A stretch of DNA of 33,459 nt from Rhodoplanes roseus (GCF_003258865.1 NZ_NPEX01000002.1:1-33459), one strand, 5' to 3'. Counted from the stretch's first letter, positions 1 to 9,274 are shown. The notes: a model not told the origin generated them from the sequence alone. A program made the numbers and translations.

Positions 1-2
1 CC

Positions 3-383
3 GCCGCCGCGCCCGCCCGGGCCGCACCGGCGCCGGCGCCGCAACAGCAGCCGGCCGGGTCGCTGACCATCGACATCCCGGTCCGCTCCGGCCAGACCAT
101 CTATCATCCGCACGGCGACATCATCGTGCTCGGCGCCGTCTCGTCGGGCGCCGAGGTGGTCGCCGGCGGATCGATCCACATCTACGGCACGCTGCGCGGG
201 CGGGCCATGGCGGGCGCGAACGGCGACAAGCGCGCCCGCATCTTCTGCCGCAGGATCGAGGCCGAGCTCCTCGCGATCAGCGGCTATTACCGAACCGTCG
301 ACGATCTGGAAGCATCGCTCCGCAACCGGCCGGTCCAGGCCTGGCTCGACGGCGAGACGATGCTGATTGCTGCATTCGACTGA
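3..383 (+). CDS. minC: Septum site-determining protein MinC, C-terminal part (5' end outside window)
   Basis: MinC inhibits FtsZ ring assembly away from mid-cell and is recruited to the membrane by MinD. Only the C-terminal beta-helical domain that dimerises and binds MinD is present; the frame is open from the window edge. Visible are a low-complexity Ala/Pro/Gln linker (first ~20 codons) followed by the family core: [19 protein letters not shown], then [20 protein letters not shown], then [19 protein letters not shown]. These are hallmark segments of the MinC C-domain. The stop is 20 bases before minD, so minC-minD-minE form one operon. The N-terminal domain cannot be assessed. Confidence 0.93.
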   Translation, partial: AAAPARAAPAPAPQQQPAGSLTIDIPVRSGQTIYHPHGDIIVLGAVSSGAEVVAGGSIHIYGTLRGRAMAGANGDKRARIFCRRIEAELLAISGYYRTVDDLEASLRNRPVQAWLDGETMLIAAFD

Positions 384-403
384 GGCAGGGAGAGGGACCG
401 ACA

Positions 404-1219
404 ATGGCCAACGTGGTCGTGGTGACATCGGGAAAGGGCGGCGTGGGCAAGACCACCACCACCGCCGCTCTGGGGACGGCCCTGGCCCAGAGCGGCCAGA
501 CCGTGGCGGTGGTCGATTTCGACGTCGGGCTGCGCAATCTCGATCTGGTGATGGGGGCCGAGCGGCGGGTCGTGTTCGATCTCATCAACGTCGTGCAGGG
601 CGCCGCCAAGCTGCAGCAGGCGCTGATCCGCGACAAGCGGGTGGAGACGCTGTGGCTGCTGCCGGCCTCGCAGACCCGCGACAAGGACGCGCTCACCGAC
701 GAGGGCGTCGCCCGCGTCATCGACGAGCTGCGCCAGCGCTTCGACTGGGTGCTGTGCGACAGCCCGGCCGGCATCGAGCGCGGTGCCCAGCTCGCCATGC
801 GGCACGCCGACGCGGCCGTCATCGTCACCAATCCGGAGGTGTCGTCGGTGCGCGACTCCGACCGCATCATCGGCCTGCTCGACGCCAAGACGGAGCGGGC
901 CGAGCGCGGCGAACGCATCGCCAAGCACATCCTGGTGACGCGCTTCGATCCGGCCCGGGCCTCCCGGGGCGAGATGCTCGGCATCGCCGACATCGTGGAG
1001 ATCCTCTCGCTGCCGCTGCTCGGCATCATTCCCGAGAGCCAGGAGGTGCTGCGCGCCTCGAACCTCGGCACCCCGGTGGTGCTCAGCGACCCGGCCAGCG
1101 CGCCGGCCCGCGCCTACACGGAGGCGGCCCGCCGGCTCGAGGGCGAAGATCTCGAAATCGTCATCCCGGCCGAGAAGCGCGGACTGTTCACGAAGCTGTT
1201 CGGACGGAGAGCGGCATGA
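404..1219 (+). CDS. minD: Septum site-determining ATPase MinD
   Basis: MinD is a membrane-cycling ATPase that carries MinC and is displaced by MinE, generating pole-to-pole oscillation. The 271-residue product has the usual family length. A deviant Walker A motif [11 protein letters not shown] (residues 10-20) carries both the signature Lys11 and catalytic Lys16. A Walker A' region ([16 protein letters not shown]) follows, and the Walker B area is [13 protein letters not shown]. The C-terminus [13 protein letters not shown] forms the amphipathic membrane-targeting helix. The start is the ATG that places the P-loop at residue 10, preceded by a GGGAGAGGG-like ribosome site. The stop overlaps the minE start in an ATGA, implying translational coupling. 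Confidence 0.98.
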   Translation: MANVVVVTSGKGGVGKTTTTAALGTALAQSGQTVAVVDFDVGLRNLDLVMGAERRVVFDLINVVQGAAKLQQALIRDKRVETLWLLPASQTRDKDALTDEGVARVIDELRQRFDWVLCDSPAGIERGAQLAMRHADAAVIVTNPEVSSVRDSDRIIGLLDAKTERAERGERIAKHILVTRFDPARASRGEMLGIADIVEILSLPLLGIIPESQEVLRASNLGTPVVLSDPASAPARAYTEAARRLEGEDLEIVIPAEKRGLFTKLFGRRAA

Positions 1220-1485
1220 TGTGGAGCTGGTTCAAGCGTCGCAACTCCGCGCCGGTGGCACGGGAGCGACTACAGATTCTGTTGGCGCACGAGCGTTCCA
1301 CGCTCGGACGCTCGAACCTCGTCTCGGTCCTGCAGGACGAGATCCTCGCCGTCATCTCGCGGCACGTGTTCGTCGATCCCGACGCCGTGCAGGTGAAGAT
1401 GGATCGCGGCGCGAAGATCTCCACCCTGGAGATCGAGATCGAGATCCCCAACATGGTCGGCCCGCCGCTGGCGATGACGTATTGA
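1216..1485 (+). CDS. minE: Cell division topological specificity factor MinE
   Basis: MinE stimulates MinD ATPase and sets the topology of the Min oscillator. The 89-residue protein has the normal length. Its N-terminus [11 protein letters not shown] is a short amphipathic membrane-binding segment. The anti-MinCD helix is [13 protein letters not shown]. The C-terminal topological-specificity domain follows ([13 protein letters not shown], then [16 protein letters not shown]). The start codon overlaps the minD stop by four bases; a second Met directly after (1219) could also serve. The operon ends here: a palindromic repeat lies 25 bases downstream. Confidence 0.97.
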   Translation: MMWSWFKRRNSAPVARERLQILLAHERSTLGRSNLVSVLQDEILAVISRHVFVDPDAVQVKMDRGAKISTLEIEIEIPNMVGPPLAMTY

Positions 1486-1510
1486 GGTGGCCACATCTCG
1501 GGAGACACTG

Positions 1511-1537
1511 CGATGGCCGGGCTCGTCCCGGCCATCG
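1511..1537. repeat. Palindromic intergenic repeat (11-bp stem, 5-nt loop)
   Basis: A perfect inverted repeat: arm CGATGGCCGGG (1511-1521), loop CTCGT, arm CCCGGCCATCG (1527-1537). It sits just after minE. Palindromes built on GATGGCCGGG...CCCGGCCATC are dispersed intergenic repeats in Bradyrhizobium-like genomes (family knowledge). There is no U-tract, so a role as an intrinsic terminator is unlikely, although it could stabilise the min mRNA 3' end. A shorter relative of the same core occurs at 14753-14769. Confidence 0.75.
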
Positions 1538-1647
1538 GCGTTTGTCGATCGCGCCCGGTGACGACACCGGCGCCCGCGCCGAACGCCGAGACAGGGCGCG
1601 GACGCGGACGCGTGCAACACGATCCCACCGACCGAAGGCATCCCCCC

Positions 1648-2157
1648 ATGCTGATCCGCCCCGCCACCGACGCCGATGCCGATGCGCTATGGGCGATCCT
1701 GGAGCCGGTGATCCGGGCCGGCGAGACCTATCCGCTGCCGCGCGACATGGATCGGGACTCGGCGCTCGCCTACTGGCTGGCACCGGCGCACGAGGTGCAC
1801 GTCGCCGTCTACGAGGAGCGCGATCGCGAGGCGGTGCTGGGCACCTACTATCTGCGCGCCAACACTGCCGGCGGCGGCGCCCATGTCGCGAACTGCGGCT
1901 ACATGGTCGCGCAGGACGCGCCGGGCCGCGGCGTCGCGCGGGCGATGTGCACGCACTCGCTCGACCGGGCGCGGGCCCGCGGCTTCCGCGCCATGCAGTT
2001 CAATTTCGTGATCAGCTCGAACGAGCGCGCCGTGCGCCTGTGGCAGCACATGGGCTTCGACATCGTCGGCCGCCTGCCCGGTGCCTTCGCCCACCCGACG
2101 CTCGGTTTCGTCGACGCGCTGGTGATGTGGCGGGAGGTGCGAGACGGAGATTCGTAG
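1648..2157 (+). CDS. GNAT family N-acetyltransferase
   Basis: This is a probable acyl-CoA-dependent N-acetyltransferase of 169 residues; the substrate is unknown. The start MLIRPATDADADALW is the classic GNAT N-terminal strand and helix. The acetyl-CoA binding motif A region reads GYMVAQDAPGRGVARAMCTHSL, with the R/Q-x-x-G-x-G/A element represented by APGRGVA. The C-terminal motif B is FNFVISSNERAVRLWQHMGF. An upstream in-frame ATG (1513) exists but would translate the palindromic repeat and shows no family similarity, so 1648 was chosen. The gene stands alone between two repeat-rich intergenic stretches. Relatives are often annotated as phosphinothricin-type acetyltransferases, but nothing here fixes the substrate. 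Confidence 0.88.
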   Translation: MLIRPATDADADALWAILEPVIRAGETYPLPRDMDRDSALAYWLAPAHEVHVAVYEERDREAVLGTYYLRANTAGGGAHVANCGYMVAQDAPGRGVARAMCTHSLDRARARGFRAMQFNFVISSNERAVRLWQHMGFDIVGRLPGAFAHPTLGFVDALVMWREVRDGDS

Positions 2158-2239
2158 CGTGGGCGAAGCCGCGTCGCGGCGGGCCCACGCCGTCTTCTCG
2201 ACGCCCGAGCGCGTGGGCACGGGGCGCCTTCGGCACCCC
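2158..2239. repeat. Cluster of palindromic intergenic repeats
   Basis: Between the GNAT gene and leuA (2158-2380, no gene) lie at least two hairpins. The first abuts the GNAT stop: arms CGTGGGC (2158-2164) and GCCCACG (2183-2189), with an inner CCGC-GTC-GCGG stem. The second is GGGGCGCC-TTC-GGCACCCC (2221-2239; one mismatch) flanked by GTGGGCAC and GCTCACCC. The GTGGGCA...CACCC design resembles a dispersed repeat of rhizobial-type genomes. The rest of the interval, to 2380, shows nothing recognisable beyond smaller GC-rich inverted repeats. Confidence 0.55.
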
Positions 2240-2380
2240 TTTGCTCACCCTGCGGCTTGCTTGGTGCCTTCGGTCACGCCGTGCTGGAGCCCCTCGGGGA
2301 CATCCGAAGCCGCCACCGGCGACCGCGGGTGGGTCTCGCGCTTGCTCGGCCCACCCTGACGTCTCGGCGCCGACGCGGCC

Positions 2381-3958
<1,578 letters not shown>

Positions 3959-3974
3959 GGTGGGATCCTTCTCG

Positions 3975-4065
3975 AAAATACGCGCGCCGCTGCAGGGCGC
4001 ATCCGGGGTTCCGTCTCGGGTCCCCTGAGCGCCCAGGCGCGTCGCGCCCTGCCGGCCCTCAGGGG
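3975..4065 (-). promoter_or_regulatory. leuA transcription attenuator (competing hairpins)
   Basis: On the minus strand, downstream of the leader peptide, three mutually exclusive pairings are visible. (1) CCCCTGAG (4065-4058, covering the leader stop) with CTCAGGGG (4029-4022) encloses the second element. (2) GCAGGGCGC (4052-4044) is perfectly complementary to GCGCCCTGC (4000-3992), giving an antiterminator. (3) GCGCC (4000-3996) with GGCGC (3988-3984), followed by TATTTT (3980-3975), is an intrinsic terminator only 17 bases before the leuA start. A ribosome stalled on the Leu codons would block arm 1 and free the antiterminator. The pairings are seen in sequence; the regulation is inferred from the well-known leader-attenuation mechanism. 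Confidence 0.8.
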
Positions 4066-4163
4066 CAGCTAAGGAGAAGGAGCAGGCCGGAAATCAGGGC
4101 AGCCGCGGGCGGAGCCTGAACGGCCCCCCCGGAAAGCGCGCGATATGTGCAGCGCGGCGACAT
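4059..4163 (-). CDS. leuL: leuA operon leader peptide (34 residues)
   Basis: A small open frame starts at ATG 4163, with GAGGATC placed about 6 bases upstream as a ribosome site. It encodes a 34-residue peptide that begins MSPRCTYRALSGG and ends ALISGLLLLLSCP. The five consecutive Leu codons (CTG CTC CTT CTC CTT, 4085-4071) lie just before the stop, which itself sits in the 5' arm of the attenuator hairpin. This is the expected architecture of a leucine-sensing leader peptide, whose translation rather than product matters. The composition of the N-terminal half is unremarkable, so the exact start is less certain than the Leu run and stop. Confidence 0.82.
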   Translation of the reverse strand: MSPRCTYRALSGGAVQAPPAAALISGLLLLLSCP

Positions 4164-4199
4164 GCCCGATCCTCAGTCGCCCTCACGGTCGCCGACAAT

Positions 4200-4228
4200 C
4201 GTTAACGCGGCGTTGACCGGAGAGGCAA
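4200..4228 (-). promoter_or_regulatory. Putative sigma70-type promoter of the leuA leader
   Basis: On the minus strand TTGCCT (4228-4223) and TTAACG (4205-4200) are separated by 17 bases and lie about 37 bases upstream of the leader ATG. The -35 is good and the -10 mediocre. It is the best-spaced match found between the leader and the divergent gene at 4505. Confidence 0.4.
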
Positions 4229-4504
4229 CGGCGCCCTTTTAGCGTGCGCCGTCGGCGAGGGCAAGCCGGGGGCCTCGGATGTGCGCTCGACCGCTGGCCG
4301 GGGCCCCCTCCACGCCGCCTGATTCGGTGCCAACCGGGGCCTGACAGGGCCACTGTCGTGAACGCTTTACCATGCAGCCGCCGCAACATAGGGGGATAAT
4401 TTACAACCCATTGCAGAATCTGTATTATAATGCCGTCGCGACTTCTCTTCGAAACTCGGACCAACCTGAAGAGGCACCCCGCCCCGGGGTGAAGGGTTCA
4501 TCAA
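4229..4504. other. Divergent intergenic region with AT-rich island and hairpin
   Basis: No gene is seen. A strikingly AT-rich island (about 4388-4435, including TATTATAAT at 4423-4431) stands out from the GC-rich background and is the probable promoter zone of the plus-strand gene at 4505, but no well-spaced -35/-10 pair could be fixed. A hairpin with arms CACCCC (4475-4480) and GGGGTG (4486-4491) lies immediately before the GAAGGG ribosome site of that gene, where it could limit initiation. Confidence 0.4.
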
Positions 4505-4966
4505 ATGAATTATTGGATCGCCGCATTCGCCGTCGCCCTCGTCGTGGTCATCGGCGCCGCCGCCGGCCCGCTCGGGGCCGTCATTTCCCTGATCGCCTTC
4601 GCCGTCACCCTGTTCCTGCTCTGGGCCCACAAGCTCGGATACATGGGAGCATGGACGCGGTTCGGCCTGGACCGGTTCACGGCGCCCTTCCTGGAGGGCG
4701 ACAACTACGACCGGCTCACGCTGATCACCACGGACGGCGAGAAGCTCGCAAAGGCCTGCACGGTCGCGCTGGTGCTGATCGCCCTGTCCCTGGTGCTGCC
4801 GGGCTATCAGGTCGGCATTCTCGTGGTCGCCGTCGGCGCTTGGTACCTGTACCAAATCCGGCGCGCCAACGCCCCGGCCAAGCCGTCGGCCGCGACTCTG
4901 GAGCTGCCGTCCGCCAAGGGCGGCGCCTTCAAGCCGGCCGAGACCCGCGAGGCCCGCATCAACTGA
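4505..4966 (+). CDS. Small membrane protein of unknown function
   Basis: I do not recognise this 153-residue protein. It has two long hydrophobic stretches, residues about 4-40 (probably a helical hairpin broken at AAGPLGA) and about 86-118 (again two short helices around LPGYQ). They are separated by a polar segment containing MGAWTRFGLDRFTAPFLEGDNYDR. A basic, Pro/Ala-rich tail ends the protein. It is therefore predicted to be an inner-membrane protein with four membrane spans or two re-entrant hairpins. The start ATG has GAAGGG upstream. The downstream neighbour, 268 bases away, is the LemA gene; co-transcription is possible but not evident. Codon bias fits the neighbourhood, which supports a real gene. 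Confidence 0.75.
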   Translation: MNYWIAAFAVALVVVIGAAAGPLGAVISLIAFAVTLFLLWAHKLGYMGAWTRFGLDRFTAPFLEGDNYDRLTLITTDGEKLAKACTVALVLIALSLVLPGYQVGILVVAVGAWYLYQIRRANAPAKPSAATLELPSAKGGAFKPAETREARIN

Positions 4967-5234
4967 CCCGACCGATCGGGAGGCGGCCGGACCTCCGCGC
5001 CGTCTCCCACTCCAAGACTCCGATGTCGGCCGCGCCCGCGAGCCGAAAAGGTCTATCAACCTGTCGCCACGCCGATGACGGGCCGGACGTCGTGTGAGGG
5101 ACCGCACTTTGTCGGCCTCCCCACGTCCCCTAAGCTGTCCGCCGCGCTGCCCTTCCGAGTCGCATCTTCTGCGAAACGCCCCTTCCCTGCCCGGGTGCCG
5201 CCGTGACGGCGCACGGGCCAGCATGCGAGACGCC

Positions 5235-5792
5235 ATGGGTCCGGAGTGGATCGTCCTCGTCGTTCTCGCCGGCCTCGCGTTGTATGCGGCGTATCTGTTC
5301 AACAGGCTGGTGCGGCTGAGCAACCTCGCCGCCGAGGCGTGGAGCGGCATCGACGTGCAGCTCCGCCGGCGGACCGATCTGGTGCCCAATCTGGTGACCG
5401 CCGTGAAGGCCTATGCGGCACACGAGCGCGCTCTGTTCGAGGATCTCGCGGCGCGCCGGGCCGGCAGCGTGGCAGCCGACACGGTCGCCAACCAGGCGAC
5501 GGCCGAACGCGCGCTGCAGAGCTCGCTCGGCCGCCTGCTGGCGCTGGCGGAGGCCTATCCGGACCTGAAGGCGGATCGGAACTTCAGACAGCTCCAGGAC
5601 CAGCTCGCCGAGATCGAGGATCAGCTCCAGATGGCGCGGCGCTATTACAACGGCACGGTCCGCGACCTGAACGTCGCGGTGCAGTCGCTGCCGGACCTCC
5701 TGGTGGCGCGGCTGGCCGGCTTCGGGCCGAAGCCGTTCTTCGAGATCGAGGACGGCGACGCCGCCGCGCCGCAGGTGGAGTTCTCGCGGTGA
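5235..5792 (+). CDS. LemA family protein
   Basis: LemA proteins are small membrane-anchored helical proteins of unclear biochemical role. They often sit beside DUF2207 membrane proteins or TPM/Htp-type genes. The product (185 residues from this start) has one N-terminal membrane helix (WIVLVVLAGLALYAAYLFN), then the signature region LVRLSNLAAEAWSGIDVQL and RRRTDLVPNLVTAVKAYAAHE. A long coiled region follows, then QDQLAEIEDQLQMARRYYNG and TVRDLNVAVQSLPD, typical of the family. An ATG 12 bases upstream (5223) is also possible. The last bases overlap the next start in a GTGA, so the two are translationally coupled. Confidence 0.93.
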   Translation: MGPEWIVLVVLAGLALYAAYLFNRLVRLSNLAAEAWSGIDVQLRRRTDLVPNLVTAVKAYAAHERALFEDLAARRAGSVAADTVANQATAERALQSSLGRLLALAEAYPDLKADRNFRQLQDQLAEIEDQLQMARRYYNGTVRDLNVAVQSLPDLLVARLAGFGPKPFFEIEDGDAAAPQVEFSR

Positions 5793-7702
5793 GCGCCCGC
5801 GCCGCGTTGCGCCGGGCCACGCTCGCCATCGCGGTTCTGGTCGTGGCCATCGCGACCGGGCTCGCGCCGGCGACGGCGCAGGAGCGGATCCTGTCCTTCC
5901 TCAGCGACGTGTCGGTGGAGCGGAACGGCGACCTCATGGTCACCGAGACGATCCGGGTCCAGGCAGAGGGCCGAGACATCCGCCGCGGCATTCTTCGCGA
6001 TGTTCCGACCGTGTACACGCGACGGGACGGCACGCGGGTCGAGGTCGGCTTCGACGTGCTCGGCGTGCAGCGCGACGGCCAGGCCGAGACGTTCGCGCGC
6101 GAGGCGCTCGCCAACGGCGTCCGGCTGCGCATCGGCAGCCCCGAGACGTTCCTGCGCTCCGGCCCGCACACCTATGTGATCACCTACCGCACGACCCGCC
6201 AGATCGGCTTCTTCGACGATGTCGACGAGCTGTACTGGAACGCCACCGGCACCGGCTGGACCTTCGCGATCGACGTCGCCGAGGCGCGCATCACGCTGCC
6301 CGAGGCGGTGCCGTTCCGCCGCAGCGCGTTCTACACCGGACCGCAAGGCGCGACCGGGCACGATGCGACCGTGGTCGAGCAGCGGCCCGGGCTGATCGTG
6401 TTCCGCACCACCCGGCCGCTGCCGCCCAAAAGCGGCCTCACGGTCGCGGCGGCATGGCAGAAGGGCATCGTCGCGCCGCCGACCGACGCCCAGAAGCTCG
6501 GCTGGTGGCTCACCGACAATCTCGCTGTGTTCATCGCGCTCGCCGGCGGCGCCGGGCTGCTCGGCTATTATATGGTCGCCTGGGTGAGGGTCGGGCGCGA
6601 TCCGGCGCGCGGCACCATCATCCCGCTGTTCGGCCCGCCCGAGGGGTTCACGGCGGCGGCGGTCCGCTACGTTTCGCGGATGGGCTTCGACGACCGCACC
6701 TTCGCGGCCGCGATCGTCGATCTCGGCGTGCGCGGCCACCTGACCGTCGCCGACGTCGGCTCGCTCACGCGGGTGTCGCCGCGGCAGGGCGGCAGCGTCC
6801 TGCCGGCGCCCGAGCGGGCCGTCCCGCAAAAGCTGTTCGTCCGTGGCCCGGTGACCCTGGAGCAGGAGAACCACGAGCGCATCGCGGCGGCCAAGACGGC
6901 GCTTCAGCGGGGCCTCGACGCCGCCTATCGCGGCGTGCTGTTCAGGACCAATGCCGGTTGGGCCGCGGCCGGCGTCGTCGGCTGGATCGCGCTCGCCGCC
7001 GCCGTCGTGGTGACGACGTTCATGACGCGCGGCGAGACGGTCGGCGGACCGCTGATCGTCGGCACCCTGTTCGGCTCGATCGGCGCCTTCGCGGGCGCGC
7101 TGCTGCTCTACGGCCTGCTCCGCGGACAGGTGAAGGTCGCCGCCTTCGTGGTCGGCGCGATCTTCCTCGTGGTGTTCGGCGGCGCCGGTCTGCTCGCCCT
7201 CACGGCCTCGGCCGACACGCTGATCGGCGCCGTGCCGGGGCTGGTGCCGGTGGCGCTCGCCCCCGTGGTCGCCCTCGCCTTTCCGCTGCTGAAGGCGCCG
7301 ACCCCGCAAGGCCGCAAGGTCATGGATCAGATCGAGGGCTTCCGTCGGTATCTCGGCACAGCCGAGGAGGAGCGCCTGGAGTTCCTCACCCCGCCGCAGA
7401 AGACGCCGGAGCTGTTCGAGCGCTTCCTGCCCTACGCCATCGCGCTCGACGTGGAGAACACCTGGGCGCAGCGCTTCGCCGGCGTGCTGGCCGCGGCCGG
7501 CGTCGGCGCCGCGGCGGCCGCCTGGTACACCAGCGACCGCGGCCGGGACGACCCGGTCGGCTGGACCGAGAAGCTCGGCAGCGGCCTCACCGATACGGTG
7601 TCGTCGTCGTCCACGGCGCCCGGATCGAGCGGCGGCTCGGGCTCCGACGGGGGTGGCTCCTCGGGCGGCGGAGGCGGCGGAGGCGGCGGCTCGGGGTGGT
7701 AA
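5789..7702 (+). CDS. DUF2207 domain-containing membrane protein
   Basis: This 637-residue predicted membrane protein has a cleavable-looking signal peptide (hydrophobic core about residues 11-28, ending ATAQ). An N-terminal beta-rich extracytoplasmic DUF2207 domain follows (ILSFLSDVSVERNGDLMVTE, RRGILRDVPTVY, ELYWNATGTGW). Then come a membrane helix (~245-265), a cytoplasmic segment, two pairs of membrane helices (~390-500) and a Gly/Ser-rich tail ending in a run of nine Gly. The tail is typical of DUF2207 proteins. The function is unknown; pairing with LemA is a recurrent context and suggests a shared envelope role. The start is a GTG overlapping the lemA stop. It ends 8 bases from the convergent phosphoesterase gene. 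Confidence 0.92.
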   Translation: MSARAALRRATLAIAVLVVAIATGLAPATAQERILSFLSDVSVERNGDLMVTETIRVQAEGRDIRRGILRDVPTVYTRRDGTRVEVGFDVLGVQRDGQAETFAREALANGVRLRIGSPETFLRSGPHTYVITYRTTRQIGFFDDVDELYWNATGTGWTFAIDVAEARITLPEAVPFRRSAFYTGPQGATGHDATVVEQRPGLIVFRTTRPLPPKSGLTVAAAWQKGIVAPPTDAQKLGWWLTDNLAVFIALAGGAGLLGYYMVAWVRVGRDPARGTIIPLFGPPEGFTAAAVRYVSRMGFDDRTFAAAIVDLGVRGHLTVADVGSLTRVSPRQGGSVLPAPERAVPQKLFVRGPVTLEQENHERIAAAKTALQRGLDAAYRGVLFRTNAGWAAAGVVGWIALAAAVVVTTFMTRGETVGGPLIVGTLFGSIGAFAGALLLYGLLRGQVKVAAFVVGAIFLVVFGGAGLLALTASADTLIGAVPGLVPVALAPVVALAFPLLKAPTPQGRKVMDQIEGFRRYLGTAEEERLEFLTPPQKTPELFERFLPYAIALDVENTWAQRFAGVLAAAGVGAAAAAWYTSDRGRDDPVGWTEKLGSGLTDTVSSSSTAPGSSGGSGSDGGGSSGGGGGGGGGSGW

Positions 7703-7710
7703 GGCGGCCG

Positions 7711-8532
7711 TCAGGCGGTCCCGCCCGACTTGCCCTGGAAGAACGGGAACGGTCCCGGCGCTCGCTGCACATAGGCCTGGTGCGTGACCAGGCCAGTGCC
7801 CTCGATCCAGTTGTGCAGCAGGAAGGCGGGCGGCTCCAGCACGAAGTCGGGCGCCGCATCCGGCGCCAGCGCCAGCGTCACCTGATGGGCCACCGAGGGG
7901 GCGATCTGGCAGATCGTCCCGGCCCACCGCACCGCGACCGGGCGATGGTGGTGACCCGTGATCACGCGCTCGACCTGCGGATGCCCGGCGACGACCGCGG
8001 CGAACCGCTCGGCCCCGTCCAGCAGACGGATGCGGTCCATGTGGGCGATGCCGCACACGAAGGGCGGGTGGTGCAAGGCGACGACGGTGGGCACGTCCGG
8101 CGCCGCGGCGAGCGTCTCGGCCAGGAAGGCGAGCGACTCCGGCTCCAGCCGCCCCGAGCCGTGCCCCTCCCACAGGCTGTCGAGGCCGATCAGCCGGACC
8201 GGCCGCGTCTCGACCACGAAGTCGAGCCGGCCGTCGATCGGCAGATAGCCCTTCCCGGCGAAGGCGGTCCGCATCGTCTCGCGCCGGTCGTGATTGCCTG
8301 GAATGCAGACGACCGGCATCGGCAGACGGTCGAGCAGGTCGGCGATGTACGCGAACTCGGTCGGCAGCCCCGCGTCGGTGAGATCGCCCGTCACGATCAC
8401 CAGGTCCGGGGCCGGGCGCAGCCGCAGCAGCGCGTTGATGGCCTGCTCGGCATAGGCGTTGGTCTCCGAGACACCGTAGGCCAGCACGCCGGCGGGCCGG
8501 ACGTGAAGGTCTGAAATCTGGGCGATCAGCAT
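7711..8532 (-). CDS. Metallophosphoesterase (class III cyclic nucleotide phosphodiesterase-like)
   Basis: A dinuclear-metal phosphoesterase of 273 residues, probably acting on phosphodiesters. All blocks of the calcineurin-like fold are visible: ISDLHV (D-x-H) near the N-terminus, VTGDLTD, PGNHDRR, ALHHPPF and ITGHHHRPV. The order and spacing resemble CpdA/GpdQ-type enzymes, whose substrates include cAMP or glycerophosphodiesters; the true substrate is not deducible. The start was set at the ATG giving MLIAQISDLH, the normal N-terminus of the family. A longer frame upstream lacks similarity. It is the last gene of the pdxY > phzF > Nudix > phosphoesterase run, 46 bases after the Nudix-like stop. 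Confidence 0.92.
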   Translation of the reverse strand: MLIAQISDLHVRPAGVLAYGVSETNAYAEQAINALLRLRPAPDLVIVTGDLTDAGLPTEFAYIADLLDRLPMPVVCIPGNHDRRETMRTAFAGKGYLPIDGRLDFVVETRPVRLIGLDSLWEGHGSGRLEPESLAFLAETLAAAPDVPTVVALHHPPFVCGIAHMDRIRLLDGAERFAAVVAGHPQVERVITGHHHRPVAVRWAGTICQIAPSVAHQVTLALAPDAAPDFVLEPPAFLLHNWIEGTGLVTHQAYVQRAPGPFPFFQGKSGGTA

Positions 8533-8578
8533 ACCAAGCCCGCTCCGTTCTTCACCGGCCGGTCGTTCACCACCGCCC

Positions 8579-9274
8579 TCACCGCCACACATGACGAAGG
8601 AACGCCTGGACGAAGTCCAGCACGCTGTCGTCGAGATCGGCCGGCCCGTGCGCCGCGTAGACGCGCGCGAGCTCGGGATGGTCCTCGGCCGCCATGTGGG
8701 CGCGGGCTCTTTCGCACAAGGTCGCGGCCGGCAGCCGGGCCTGCAGGATGCGGATCAAAGCGAGGCGCGGCCAGGCCGGCACCATGAACCAGGCGCCCTG
8801 CTCGTACTCGTTCGGACCGATGCCGGTCTCCTCCTGCATCTCGCGCACGATGCTGCCGGCGAAGTCGACGGTGCCGTCGCGCGCGTCGCTCGGATCGGGC
8901 GTGCCGCACGGGAAGTAGACCTTGCCCTGGTTGGCCGTACCGGCCGACATCTCGCCGAGCAGGAAGCCGCCGTCGCGGCCGCGCAGCGCCCCCATGGCGA
9001 ACGCGTTGGTGACGCTCGTGTCCGGGAAGCCCCAGTCTCGCCACGCCATGAAGCTGGCGAAGTCTGCCTCGAACAAATGCGCGCGCACCGTTCCGTCGAC
9101 CAGCGCATGATCGCGCATCAGCAGCACGCGGCCGTTCCAGACATGCGGCAGGCGACGTTGAAGCGTCGCGAAATGCGCGTCGATCTCGGCGCGACGCTCG
9201 ACCGCGAACCGCCAGTCGAACGGCACCAGCGAGAGTTCGAGACGATCGACCGGGAGAACCGAGAGCGGGGTCAC
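8579..9274 (-). CDS. Nudix hydrolase-like protein with partly degenerate Nudix box
   Basis: A 231-residue protein with the second half of a Nudix box, REMQEETGI (matching RE-U-x-EE-x-GU), about residues 144-152. The preceding part reads GTVDFAGSIV, so the conserved Glu and the upstream Gly spacing of the canonical G-x5-E-x7 are not present. Surrounding sequence (TNAFAMGALRGRDGGFLLGE; GKVYFPCGTPDPSD) resembles alphaproteobacterial Nudix-annotated proteins. The catalytic EE is retained, so hydrolysis of a nucleoside diphosphate derivative is plausible but the substrate is unknown. The start is a GTG overlapping the phzF-like stop (GTGA), showing coupling. Confidence 0.82.
   Translation of the reverse strand: MTPLSVLPVDRLELSLVPFDWRFAVERRAEIDAHFATLQRRLPHVWNGRVLLMRDHALVDGTVRAHLFEADFASFMAWRDWGFPDTSVTNAFAMGALRGRDGGFLLGEMSAGTANQGKVYFPCGTPDPSDARDGTVDFAGSIVREMQEETGIGPNEYEQGAWFMVPAWPRLALIRILQARLPAATLCERARAHMAAEDHPELARVYAAHGPADLDDSVLDFVQAFLRHVWR

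Noticed and set aside
4967-5234. Possible gene or N-terminal extension of LemA from GTG 5094
   Set aside because: The extra ~47 residues are Pro/Arg/Ser-rich, unlike any LemA N-terminus, and lack a ribosome site; no other coding signal in the interval.
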